From Cruorifilaria tuberocauda (Eukaryota > Nematoda > Chromadorea > Rhabditida > Onchocercidae), in contig JABVXU010000084.1 in NCBI GenBank assembly GCA_013365365.1, positions 62,001 through 126,000 on the forward strand: DNA of 64,000 nt. The letters are read 5' to 3'. A program made the position numbers and the translations under genes. Of the stretch, positions 1 to 15,122 are shown piece by piece. The number at the start of each line of letters is the position of its first letter. The stretch's first letter is position 1. The notes beneath the pieces are model-generated. The model was not told where the DNA came from. It ran no database searches and saw nothing but the letters and a program-made list of their open reading frames with translations.

Positions 1-109
1 GAATGGGAAAAGAATTTTCAACCAGTAATTTGTCACCTCAAAGCTTCTTACCAGCTCATTAACTGAATTCTATCAAAAACTTATAAAAGTGAAAACATAA
101 ATGAAGTAC

Positions 110-1061
110 CATAATGTTTTCCGCTGGATACATCACCGCAAACGGCACAGGAAAGCGCCGGAGATGTTGGTGCCGGACTCTGTTCTGTATTAGTGGAACA
201 GAATGAATTTACTGAAACTGTTGCTGGATCTGATTCCATTGCACTGTTCATTGGTGTTCTTTAAAAAAATTTTTCATGAAACCGAATTTGGAAAAGAAAT
301 TACAGTTTTCAGAAGAATTTCGGATAAATATTGCTCAAATTTTTGCTTTGGAAAGAAAAAATTCCTGTGAGATGTACATCATTTAGGATTCTTAACTTCT
401 GATTAAATTCATTCTAGTAAGTTGGTGAACACTTAGAGAATCTTCTGTGGAAAACTTTACAAATGTCAATTAGAGTTTCTTGAAGATGTTGAATCAAATA
501 TCAAATATTCAGTCTTACAACTGATGTGGTAGGCGACGTACTGCGGCATTCATCGCTGCTGACATAGCAGCCGCTGCAGCAAATGAGGACATATATGATG
601 ATGGCAAAAATCCTGGTGCCATAAATATTGGGGGTTGATAAGTAAACAGGGATCTCGCAGTTGGAACTGGGACTGAAGTTGTGTCTATGCCGGAAGGTGC
701 AGTGTTACATTGACCATCAAACTTGTGTTTTTCACTTTGACTGGAATCTGAAATTTTAAATCTTTCGGAAAAATAGCTTCCATTGAAAAAGAGACTAATT
801 AGCCATAACTTTTACCTGAATTAACCCTACTTACACCTGAATTATTGCTTGATAGTTGACTAGGAATGAATTTAGCTGTCTTACGTATTTTATTCAGAAA
901 AGTAAAAATATAACATTTCTCTATCGTATTTATCTACCTTTCCAAAGTGTCGTTGCTGCTGATATCGTAATATCATTAGCGGAATTAGTTGAAAAGTTGA
1001 GTGGTTGTTCTTGAAACTGATCATCAGAACTTTGCCGTATTGGAGATTCGTAAGAATTCAT
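110..1061 (-). CDS. Nuclear hormone receptor, 5' exons only (NR2E/fax-1-like), cut by left edge
   Basis: Three exons join in frame on the minus strand: 1061-938, 747-519 and 258-110. Together they encode about 167 residues. The first ~150 are a low-complexity N-terminus rich in Ser, Ala and Pro. The last residues read CAVCGDVSSGKHYG, the first half of the first C4 zinc finger of nuclear receptors (signature CxVCGDxxSGxHYG). The last donor falls right after this motif, a common intron position in the family, and the rest of the DNA-binding and ligand-binding domains lies left of the window. The wording of the finger resembles NR2E receptors such as C. elegans FAX-1 (PNR/NR2E3), a nuclear transcription factor of neurons, but the diagnostic P-box is not in view, so the subfamily is an inference. 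The start is uncertain: ATG at 1061 is chosen, and an in-frame ATG at 1154 would add a hydrophobic stretch. Confidence 0.8.
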
Positions 1062-1289
1062 AATTAATTTGCAAAAGGTTGGGCTTTCCAAAATTTCCAA
1101 AGCAAATTTTTTGGAGAAAATTAAAATTACAAATGAGAAGTTGAGAAGATTCAACGGAGAGGCTCACGATTTCTAGACAAATCGGAGCAAGTTAGATGAT
1201 AAATTTTTTAAACCATAAAAGGTTAAAATTCGTCGTATTTGCATTAATCTATATAAGAATAATGGAAATATAAGGACTGATGAACCGTT

Positions 1290-1510
1290 GGCGATGAATG
1301 ATGCTACAGTATGGTATAGCCTAGTTCAGGAGCAACAAGCAGGAAGTAAAGAGCCACAGAGCAGAAGCAGAGAGCAGGCAGTATTGCTCGAGAGGAAGGT
1401 AGGTGGCAACATCGACAGAGCAGAAATGAAAGCATCCTGCTTATATGCGTTGCTCGGCATTTCGTCTGCTTCCATGTTATTGGTTGCCATAAGGCATGGA
1501 GGTCAGTGAT
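1290..1510. promoter_or_regulatory. GC-richer island upstream of the receptor gene, possible promoter
   Basis: About 220 bp with clearly higher G+C than the flanks, lying 230-450 bp upstream of the receptor's first coding exon. On the minus strand it holds CATATAAGCAGG near 1450, a plausible TATA-type element pointing at the receptor. A 73-codon open frame on the plus strand crosses the island but has no homology I recognise and no convincing exon context. The function is inferred from position and composition only. Confidence 0.25.
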
Positions 1511-4500
1511 AGATGATTCACTTGGCCAAGAGCTTGCAAAAAGAAGTAATAGATCATTCTAAATGATATCGAAAGCTTTCTTGGCTTGATCTCCAACAAA
1601 TTTCCATAATTATTAATAATTATGATTTCTCAGCAAACAAAATTCAAAGTTATCAGAATAACTAACATTAAATATCTTTTTTCTCTTTCTACCGTAATAC
1701 AGCTGTTTTAACTTTGTAATTGAAATTTGTACTTATTGCCTTCAGTTCTTGATAAATGAGTAAAGATGAGTTCTTCTAGAGGTAGTAAAAACTCAATATT
1801 AAAATATATTTCCTAATATATGGTTGAATAGATCAGCGCTTCGTTGCCATTAACATTAACTCTCACTATCACTTTATCAGTTTGTGCAATTCAATAGATC
1901 CAATTTATAATTTCGATAGACGTATTTCAGAATGTTATCATCGAAAATGGCAGATAGGATTTTTGCTAAATGAATTATAATTTTAAGCCCAAGCAATCAA
2001 AATGAAACTCACCAAAGTTAAATCACTGCTGAAATCAAACTTATTCTAAAATTAATAACATAATATGTCTCCCACTTATATTTATCAAATTTTCCAAGAT
2101 CATGAATTGATATTAGATAATATTCAGAAAGAAAATATCTGCAGAAGACCTAAAAAATATTAAAAAAAATCTTTTCAATGCTTTTAAATCTTTTTTGACC
2201 TTTTTGCAAGTGTTACTGAAGTATAATATTTTGTTCGTTCCTTCATAAAGCATTTAGTATGCTGTTGCTTTAATTGAAATGAAATTCTGCATAATTAAAT
2301 AAGTTCTATTAAATTTCAGCAAATTCGATGGATGATAATTATGGTGAAGCTATAATTTTTAGCTAACCGCTGCATTTGTATTTGTAAGCAATCGGCAACA
2401 ATAATGCAATGTCAAGTTGTCCATCCGGTAATTACATTATTTGAATGCTTAAAAGATAGATGGAGGAAATGAAATGATGCTCACTCGTCTTTAATTTATC
2501 CTTCTGTCCCTCTCTCAATTACAAGCAATCATCAAATAATAAATTTATATTAGAAACTCCTGAAAATGACGAGGAATGAAACCTTTTGATAATTTCAACA
2601 AAAAGTTTTCAAATTTCATACGGTTTTTTGTCAAAGATACAACGTTATTGTTATAATGGAATAAAACATTCAGAAAAGTTCTTTAATAGTACGAAAGTTT
2701 TCAACAATCTGAGGAAACGAAAAATTATTAGTAACAATTCAATTTTCGTACTAAATTTCCAGTAATCATATCACCTCTTTCATTTTCTCGTTGATATCAT
2801 ATTTTGCAGTGAAACCACAATAATTGAAAACTTGTAATTATTCTCTTCATTGCTTAAATTTATTCAAAATGGCTAATTTTATTCATAATAATGTGTTGAT
2901 CATAAATCTAGTCATTACTGTAAATCATTATTATTATTTATTGCTATTGGTATTATTATCAAATTTATATTATTAACAATATCCGACATAGTCGAAGTGA
3001 TCGTCTGTGTCATTCGGCAATTTCGATGATATTAGCAAAGATAGATGGACGTTAAGGACGCGCAAATCTCATTAGTATTTATTGCTTTACAGTGTTGATA
3101 ATCGAAAAAGATATATGCATTGCATGAGCATATCTATGCATGTTCCTTCTCATATCACATATCACATATGTAAATATAGCTACGGATATGCCATTGGGAA
3201 GCCTAATCAGATGAGCCTGGGCAATTGGAGAAATGGTAAAAGATGCTTTTTGCTATATTCTTCTACTCAGCAACCATTCCTTCAAAATCCATTATCCCGA
3301 AGAAAGCTATTGGAAATATCATGGCGATCGTAATCAACACTAACACCAACCATTGGCATTACTATTATTCCATCAAAACCTTTTTTTCCTACAGTAGGAA
3401 AGCGAAAAAATAAGTTCTCATCAAAGTAATCAACAAAGCACAATAAATTCATTTTAGGTATATATGCAGTGGTTGTGTTGCTATATTGAAATTGCATTTT
3501 GCTGAAAAAAGAATGGCACCAAGTTATGTAATTGTGTTTGATAACAAAGAAAACATTTTGATGACAGTGTAAAATTGTTCGTAATAATCGATTTGTAGAA
3601 TTCTGAAGGAAAAGTAATGAAATCGAATTTTGGATATAATCCATTTCAACTGCTAATGCTTAGTTTTTAAAAGTAAATATTGCGTGTCACAAAAAGCTTT
3701 GAAGAATTAATAGTAATTGTCAACATGTTTATTCGAATTTAGATACCAGAACTCTATTCCCTAGCCACAATTTGTATTTAAAAAGTTTGGCTTTATTGGA
3801 GAATCAAAAAAAGCTTAATTTTTTGATATATGAAAAGAAAATTTTACCAATTTAATGAAGCGTGAATGACCTTGGCTGACCCTTTGAATAACCTTTCAAT
3901 AACACCTGAAAAAATTCTTTTCTGCTCCTATGATCAATTTCAGTGTTACGTAGACTAGAGGACATTAATATTGGACCATTGGGCCACAGATGGGTTCTGC
4001 AACAATGAATAACACAGAGACATTATTATTTTTCATTGCCGATACTAATGAAATGTAGATGGCTCGATAGCCACTTGAAGATGCATCGGTGTAGAACAAA
4101 GCACACCCGAAAATACAACTCATCAAAACAAGCCATTGGCGGCGACTTAGCAAAGTTAATATCGCAAAATAGTCGCAATCATTAACATTATCATAGCTTC
4201 TTCATTTATCATTATTTTTGAATTTCATTTATCATATTATTATTTCTGAAAATCGTTTTCACAGTTTTCATAATTAGAATTTAATTGAAGTTTGCAATTT
4301 CACTGTATGCGTCTTCGAATTTCAATTCAGAAAAGGTATAGTAATATAATTCTGTTTATTCTTGTATTCTATCTATTATTATTGTAATTATCATCAGCAC
4401 TCGCTGTTTTCATTACTATTGCCTTAATGCAACAATTTTCATTGTTAATAACAGTTTTTTTAATATTTTGAGATTCTTTAATCCCTCTTATAAATACATT

Positions 4501-6331
4501 TTACTAGTACATAAAATACTGATTAAATCATTTGAAATGAACAATATGTGATTATTAACAGATTTCCTATCACTACCGTATAAAATCAGAATATATCACG
4601 ACTGCAGTCGTTTAATCATATCATCATTAATGCTATTATGATTAATAGTTGAAGCTATTAAAATCATTATCTGAAAAGAGAGAAGAAATAACAGGAGAGT
4701 GGCTCAATCAACAAGCTTGAACATGCGACATTAAGCCTTCCCATGAGACTACTCTTTTGTGCATTTCAATTAACTCCTTTCCTGATTAATTATCGGAATT
4801 TCTCAACGGATTGCTACGACTGACAAGAGGATGAAACATGCATGTGTTATAATATAATAGTAAGTAACCATAAATCATCATTTGAGCGCAGCAATTCAGC
4901 GTATATTATTGATAATGAATTGTATGTTATGAATGAATGTTATAATTATTAAAAGTGATAGTGTTAAGGAAAGGCAGAGTGCAAAACGAAAATAATATTC
5001 CGATTATTTCTAATGATGCTTGCTAATCCTGCTTCTTTTTTTGACGAATAAGCAATTGTATTATATCAATGATCATGCCACATAAAAAATTATGGAACGA
5101 ATTGCATCAGTTCATCAGCACAATTAGCTTCGCTCAGATTAACGAATTATCATTAAAAAATATAACTTTCGCAGCACCCGAGTTTAAAGTCATGCAAGAA
5201 TCATTATTATTGGAAGTGTGGAAAGCTAATTTTTTCTGAAGCTGCTAGTTTTCCCTAATGTCTTTACAATAAGACAAGTTTCAAATTTCTCATTTTTCAG
5301 TGTATTTTTTATGCCATATCCCTGCTAAATCTCTAACATTTTTCATTAAGAGAAAGCAAAATCGTATGATTTGTAAAAAACGAATATATTGTTAGAGACG
5401 AAATTCATAAAATTTAACGAAAAATCACACTTGCAAAACATGTTCAAGACAAATCCTCCTATTGCTGGAATTGCGATCATTTGAAAAGTTTAGTTGGTTC
5501 ATTCACCAGAATACCGAAAATCTAGAATCGAAATTTCTTAATTCCTTCTTATATTAACCTTTGTTGTTCATCACTGATGTCAAGGGGATTAAACCACACT
5601 AATGAAAATAATGAATTTATAAGGAAGAAAAAAAGAAATTAACTGACCCAATTCATGAATGAGTATTTCAGTCAGGTGAAATGAACTAAACCTAATCTTG
5701 CTCGACACCGCCTAACAAAAAGTCTTTATTTTATTTTACTGGGGGATTCCTTAATATGAATTATTCCTCCATTATATTCATATCTCGTTTTCTCAAGAAA
5801 AGCAATAATAATATGGGGGAATGGTATAGCAATGAGGAAGAAATCAAAAACATAGGTAGGTCCGAATGAAATTTCAATTTTAATTTCAAAAAAGAATCTG
5901 CTTGTAATGTCCATGCTATGCTAATAAAGAGAATAGTTGAAAAGATCAAGTAATTTTGATAGAACTGTTAAGTTTGGGGAATTCATTATTCTTAATACTG
6001 CAGAAATAAACCTTTTTTCTAGCATTTTGGAATATCATTTTATCAAAGCAACAGCGATGTTATATTAAGATGTGCTAAGCGTTACATCTTACATCTAAGC
6101 ATTACTCAGCGTTACATTTAATTCAATTTATTAAACGACCATTTAATGCAGTGTCTGAAAATAAATCAGGAAAAAGTTGCTAATTCTGTCAAGTGAAGCT
6201 AATTTCCAAATGTGATTTCATTTCAATGATTTAATTTTCAAATTATGTGCTGTTACAATACTCCTATATTACTTTTAGAAACAAAGTTTACCGTTGAATT
6301 TTTATTCTTTATTTTTTTTAGAAAGATCACA
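1511..6331. other. Intergenic region, 4.8 kb, no supported gene
   Basis: AT-rich DNA between the divergently arranged receptor and collagen genes. Open frames here (for example 3282-3644 and 3965-4153, minus) are short, AT-biased and lack a convincing chain of splice sites or a recognisable domain. The 3965-4153 frame is hydrophobic and could be a worn membrane-protein fragment. I see no tRNA, spliced-leader RNA or large repeat. Confidence 0.5.
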
Positions 6332-7829
6332 ATGTATAGTGATGATTTATTTCGTTTTGTTGCAATTGGAAACGCTGTGATAAGTACGCTAACAGTTGCC
6401 TCCATCGTTATCTTTATTCCAATATTTATGGCTAAAATTGGAAATGAAACAACAGAAATACAAATGTTGATCAAAAAATTTCTGGTCAATCTCGGACATT
6501 CCAGCAATAAACACTTACTGTAATAAATACGACACACAGATTTTCACATTTTTGTTGGTTTGATTTACATTAGTTTTATTTGCAATAATCGTTGGATTGA
6601 TCATTTTTGACTAATTACTTCATTCTAATGACTAGTGACTAATTATTCAAAATTAGGAAAAGACGAACGAGATATAGATTAACCTGAGGAATATTAATTT
6701 ATCGAGATTCCATAAGGAATTGCCATATCATCGGACCGTGCGATCGTTTGCAGAAGATGGAACATGCCGGGTGGGTTAATTTTCTTCTTAAAGCTGCCAC
6801 ATAGAAACTACTGAATTCTTTATTAATGGTGCAAAATATTCAGGATGCTATTCGTTGGCGTGTCCTTATGGACCACTTGGACCACCAGGTCCTTCAGGTA
6901 TGGATGGCTTTCCTGGTGATGCTGGAAAGCAGGGAAAATTAGGTTTGGACGGTTATGATATACAACTGGAACTGGAATTTAATCCTCCATATGTTCTTTG
7001 TCCCACTGGACCATCGGGGCAACGTTAACGAAATTTTTTATATTCCTGAAAAATTTCCCTTCATTTTTCAATTAATAGTTAAAATAACAAGTTCGACTTT
7101 TATTTCAGCGGTTCTCAAGGTGAACGAGGACGGAGAGAACGAGATCCAAAAGGTACAGCTGGAGAACCTGGAATGGAAGGGTATGCTAGCAGGATGGGAA
7201 ATGAAAGGATGCGTGGAAAGAAAGGTATTCGAGGACCTCAAGGACCAATAGGTGATTCAGTTGTTGCAGGTTCGTCGTAAAATTACACATCTGTACTCAT
7301 TTTAATAACAATCGGTTATTAATAATTTGCATATAAAATATATGTTTGAGGTAGTGGAATTAAAGATGCAAAAGGGCCAATAGGCCTGGTGGGCCCCAAG
7401 GGCCCGATGGGTATGGCGGAAAAGCCCTCAAAGTGCCTGGTAAGTCTGGCAATCCAGGTAGCCCTCGTCGCGTTGGTCCATACGGTAATTCAGGAAATTT
7501 GGGGGAAGAAGGAACATGGCGACCACCCGGCGAACCGGGTAATCCAATATCAATACATTATAATAATTCCTAATATCTTCCACTAATCTCCCTAATCAAC
7601 AAGTGCTAAATTAGTTAAAATCATAAATCGCCAATTTACAAATAACTCCACTTTATCATTTAACAATACTGATTTTTTAGCCAATCCTGCTGAGTACTGT
7701 TCATCAGACTGTGGAATTTCCAAAATGTACAGTTCACCACTTGAACCTAAACAGGAAAAAGCTTCATATGGCAAATATAATAATAGAAAAGTATTTATAT
7801 CCGATATTTGGGCCGAAGTATGGATTTGA
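6332..7829 (+). CDS. Nematode cuticle collagen, frame apparently disturbed
   Basis: The first exon, from ATG 6332, encodes a hydrophobic segment after FRFVAIGNAV, typical of the cuticle-collagen N-terminal domain with its single membrane span. A Gly-X-Y exon follows at about 6843-7027: a Cys-containing start (CYSLACPYGPLGPPGPSG), then GKQGKLGLDGYDIQLELE and a second Cys, the interruption typical of these collagens. More Gly-X-Y lies at 7108-7270 and 7352-7538. The last exon, 7681-7829, carries the PAEYCSSDCG Cys cluster used for trimer cross-linking. Such proteins are secreted by the hypodermis and assembled into the cuticle. Two oddities: the junction near 7028/7108 does not keep the Gly frame, and the register shifts by one base around 7400-7440. 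Either the gene is decaying, or the assembly has indels, or my exon borders are off. The family call is firm; an intact product is not. Confidence 0.75.
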
Positions 7830-9699
7830 ATTACTGTGATTAAGATCGAAGTTAAAAGAAAAAAAAACTCACCCAGCATAAAATATATTTTCTATTTACA
7901 ACTCTAACAATTTATATATTCACGATACCATGCATGCAATAAAAGTTGGTCTATATAGTTCTTATTTCTTATATATAATCGTTATCCAAAATTATTAACC
8001 GCAAAAGATGAATCACCTCATATCACATCAAATGAAACGGATTGTAAGAAATTCACTCGAATTAAAATGTCTTGCCGCTGTTAAGAAATTAATTCTGTTT
8101 TCCTAACTCTGTATATTGTAATTTATGAAATACAAATTGGATGACACTTTCTCTTTAAATTTTGATATGATGTTTGGAACAAATCTGAAGCATAAAGCCC
8201 ATCTTCAACTGAAATTTCCGAATGTATTATTTATGAAAGGAATCGCAAGAAGGAAACGAAAAAAGATAAACTTACTTTAACTTACTAAGCAATCAAATAA
8301 AATCAAGAATAATCACATTTTAACAAGAAATTGAGGACAGTTCCGTTAAAGACTGAAAAATATTCGATTCGAAAGTTAATCTTGAATACATTACTCGGAA
8401 TTTATGTGATAGTTTCAAAGTAACGTAAATCAGACAAAACTCAGAGATCCAGAGCAAATCACATCAAAATAAATATCCGGAAGTAATGATCCCCTATTTC
8501 CCTTAGAAACATTTAGAAATTAATGAAACTAATGAGTGTGAAACCAGGCTTCCTCCTAGAGCATATCAATTATTCATTAGTTTATTTCGACGTGCTCAAT
8601 TATGTCTTTCTAAGCATTTTTAAAGATTAGGAAGAATAAAGATTCAAAAAAACTGGAGAAAATTGTACAATTCATAGGTGAAAGTAATCTATGAAAGATA
8701 CGAAATAGTGTCATGAAAGAGAAATAGACGCAGAAGACATGCAGAATGAAAGATGTAAAATGCAGAGAAGACTAAAAACAATATACTCATATATTACAAT
8801 CAATTTTAGAAATGAAGAAAACGAATCAAGAAGCACTTAAACAATAACAGACGGTGAAAAAAGTACAAAATTTACTTTCCATTCATAATGGTACAAATAT
8901 TCAGAAAATGAAATGATTTGAAGCAATCTATTGATCTAAAAAAGGACAAATGAATAAACATGAAAATTTTATAGTAGAATTGACTTTATTAGCAATAATG
9001 ACAGTCTTTTAAAATCAACAAGTTTTTACTAATATATCAGAAAGGATTTAGTTCAGTCCAAAAAAATTATATTTTATTATTTTCAAACTTTTCAACACAA
9101 TTAGTTGCTAAAAATTTTCCACATTTGAAAGGCAGAATTTCGTAGTTGTAAAAAACATTTTTTGTTTTTTCTCAATATAAATTTGGAACTAGATCAAAAG
9201 CTGCAAGCAGTATTTTCGAAAAAAAATTTACTTCGAAAAATCAGCTTTATGTCTCAACCTATATTCCCCTTCTTGCAAAAATAATGCTAAAATATTTAAA
9301 CAGTAGAATTATTATAAAAGTGATATCATAATAAAATACTTATTTTAAAGCTTGATGGTAGATAATTACAACTGTTTATTATACTTATAAGAAACATAAA
9401 CTTACTTAATTTTCCTAAGCTGGCACGGTACTTTTCCAAGCGTCATCTTCCTACAAGATTTCACCTTTCGGCTAAATAAATATACGAATCACTAAAAATA
9501 TGGTACTGAAGTTTGAGCTAATAATAAAAGAAAAATACATCACAATATTATGGTGTTTTGACGATAAATATATCATGAGATGAGGAAAAATATGAAGCTG
9601 CAGGAACAAACTTGCAACGCTACGATAAGATCAAAAAACAAAACCTTATTGAAAATAAAAACCGCAACGACCAATACAAACTGCGAGAAAGTTACCTTC
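7830..9699. other. Intergenic region between convergent collagen and MST kinase genes
   Basis: About 1.9 kb of AT-rich sequence holding the 3' ends of two convergent genes. No open frame with homology, no RNA gene and no notable repeat were seen. Confidence 0.5.
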
Positions 9700-13460
<3,761 letters not shown>

Positions 13461-14474
13461 CACTCTCCCGCAGTCTTCATCAATTCATCAAGCAGTTAGC
13501 AGCTGAAAAGAACTCATTTCCTGAATTTACTACAGTAAATAATGTTAGTGACATTATAGCAAAGGTAATTCCATTCTATGCGCAAAATAATATGGATAAT
13601 TTTTGCGGGAGATCTCTTGAAAGCATATTTTTTTCACACAGATGAGTGTAAAACATTAATTTATGCTACAGATATGCAGTAATACCACATTTCAAACAAT
13701 GAAATTCTTATTCCATGCTAAAAATTATAAACAAAAAAAATGATGATCAGATAAGAAACTTTAATTAACAAATTGTCTAAAGAACTGACCTTCAATCTTT
13801 CTTTTTTCACCCTTTGACTCAATTGAGTCGAGAAGTTAGAGGAGAGATGTGATATCTATATGAATCAGATTGTGCTGTACAGGTGGGAATATCAACAGGA
13901 ATCTTTATATCTGGGAGAGCACTAAGAAAATCTGAAAGAGAGCTGAGATGTTCACAATGTGAGATAAGTTAAGCAATCATTTGTCATCAGAAGAAAGCAA
14001 ATTTAAATTAAATCAATTACATACTCTTTATCCATGATATTTCTCTCCAATTTTCCATCTATAAATTTTCATTCCTTTTTTGTTTTCACTGTTGTTTGTC
14101 AAAATAAAAACTATAATCACAAGATATCTTATAATGGCATAGGGTTAGAGAAAGGTTGGTTTTTAATTCACCATACAAAAAACAGTTCACTGAGATAACT
14201 CATATATGTTGGCAATAAATTCGAAATCAAAATTTAGCATTTAAAACCTGAAAAACAATCACTTAAACACTAAAGAAGAATCTCAGAAAAAAAGCTTTAA
14301 TTTTGCAAATCGAATTACTTGAATTTTATTGTTTTATGTTATTTTAAAGTCAGCTAAAACACAGAAATGAATGATCGAATTTGAAAAGTGTACGGATTGT
14401 ACACGAATAAAGGACAAAATGCGGTAAATTCCGCCAAAATTCACGAGCGGCCTATATAAGAAGATTCTGAAATC
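13461..14474. other. Divergent intergenic region upstream of the MST kinase
   Basis: This AT-rich kilobase holds the kinase 5' flank. It contains the 14-bp palindrome GACTCAATTGAGTC near 13815. Nothing coding or RNA-like was recognised until the GC-rich island that starts at 14.48 kb. Confidence 0.4.
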
Positions 14475-14633
14475 AAAAAAAAGTCACAGTCACCCATTAT
14501 GGGATGCACTTTGTTGCACTGAGCTCACTGGCCGTCCTGCACGGCATCCGGAACCGCCGGGTGGCGTAGACGGAAGTGATTTTCCGTGCTGGGAATTTTC
14601 GTTCGGACACGTGGTGAACTGCCTAATGTGACC
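14475..14633 (-). ncRNA. Candidate structured Pol III-type RNA
   Basis: On the minus strand about 150 nt of unusually GC-rich sequence begins GGTCACA and ends TGTGAC followed by eight T residues. The ends are complementary, so they can close a terminal stem, and the T run is a textbook RNA polymerase III terminator. Inside are compact hairpins, given in plus coordinates: 14570-14587 (ACGGAA/TTCCGT), 14548-14560 (CCGG/CCGG), 14531-14545 (GCCGT/ACGGC) and 14493-14503 (CCCA/TGGG). No open frame is maintained. It does not match tRNA, spliced leader, U1-U6 or 5S RNA as I know them. RNase P/MRP, SRP, 7SK or a nematode-specific RNA remain possible. It may instead be a GC-rich divergent promoter. Confidence 0.4.
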
Positions 14634-15115
14634 TTTCTGGATTTTTGTTTTGTATCAGTTTTTGTAGAATTCATCTTTCATTTTCTTTACTACCTGTAAA
14701 TATGACTAAAATCTGTGGTCGTAACAGAATGTTGATTTTAATACCATTTCGGTGAAATATCGGTGACACCATCCGTACTTATGTAACATGTGCAATTCGA
14801 TTTCTTCTTCAGTTCTTCAGCTCTATTATCTTAATATTACTTCTTGATAAAAAGATACACAAAAAAGTAACAGTGGACCTTTAGGGTTGGAACACTCAGT
14901 TGTGAAAGGGAATAGATTCTTCAGAATGTTAAAATAGTGGACATAGACAATGGAGATGTCCTGTAAACATGGTTGGACTCGTAGAGTTCGAAGTCAGTTA
15001 GCAGTGGTACAAGAGAAAATTGAAACTATCTATAAGAAAATTTAAAAATATGATCACGGCGATCACTATCAATTCTGATAATTTTTTAGTGTAGATAATC
15101 TAATTTTATTCTATT

Positions 15116-15122
15116 TTAGGAA
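15116..15122 (+). promoter_or_regulatory. Acceptor immediately upstream of the GPALPP1 start codon
   Basis: A strong acceptor (TTCTATTTTAG) ends three bases before ATG 15123. In nematodes an acceptor hugging the start codon usually marks spliced-leader trans-splicing. A 5' UTR intron would look the same from genomic sequence. Confidence 0.45.

Noticed and set aside
1288..1509. 73-codon frame in a GC-richer island
   Set aside because: Balanced codons reflect the island's composition; the frame has no homology, and the position upstream of the receptor fits a promoter better.
3282..3644. 120-codon minus-strand open frame
   Set aside because: Rich in Phe, Ile, Asn and Leu as expected from AT-rich DNA, with no recognisable domain, splice context or ordered features.
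3965..4153. Hydrophobic minus-strand frame of 62 codons resembling a membrane transporter fragment
   Set aside because: No family motif could be confirmed and no neighbouring exon or splice chain was found; kept only as a remark in the intergenic entry.
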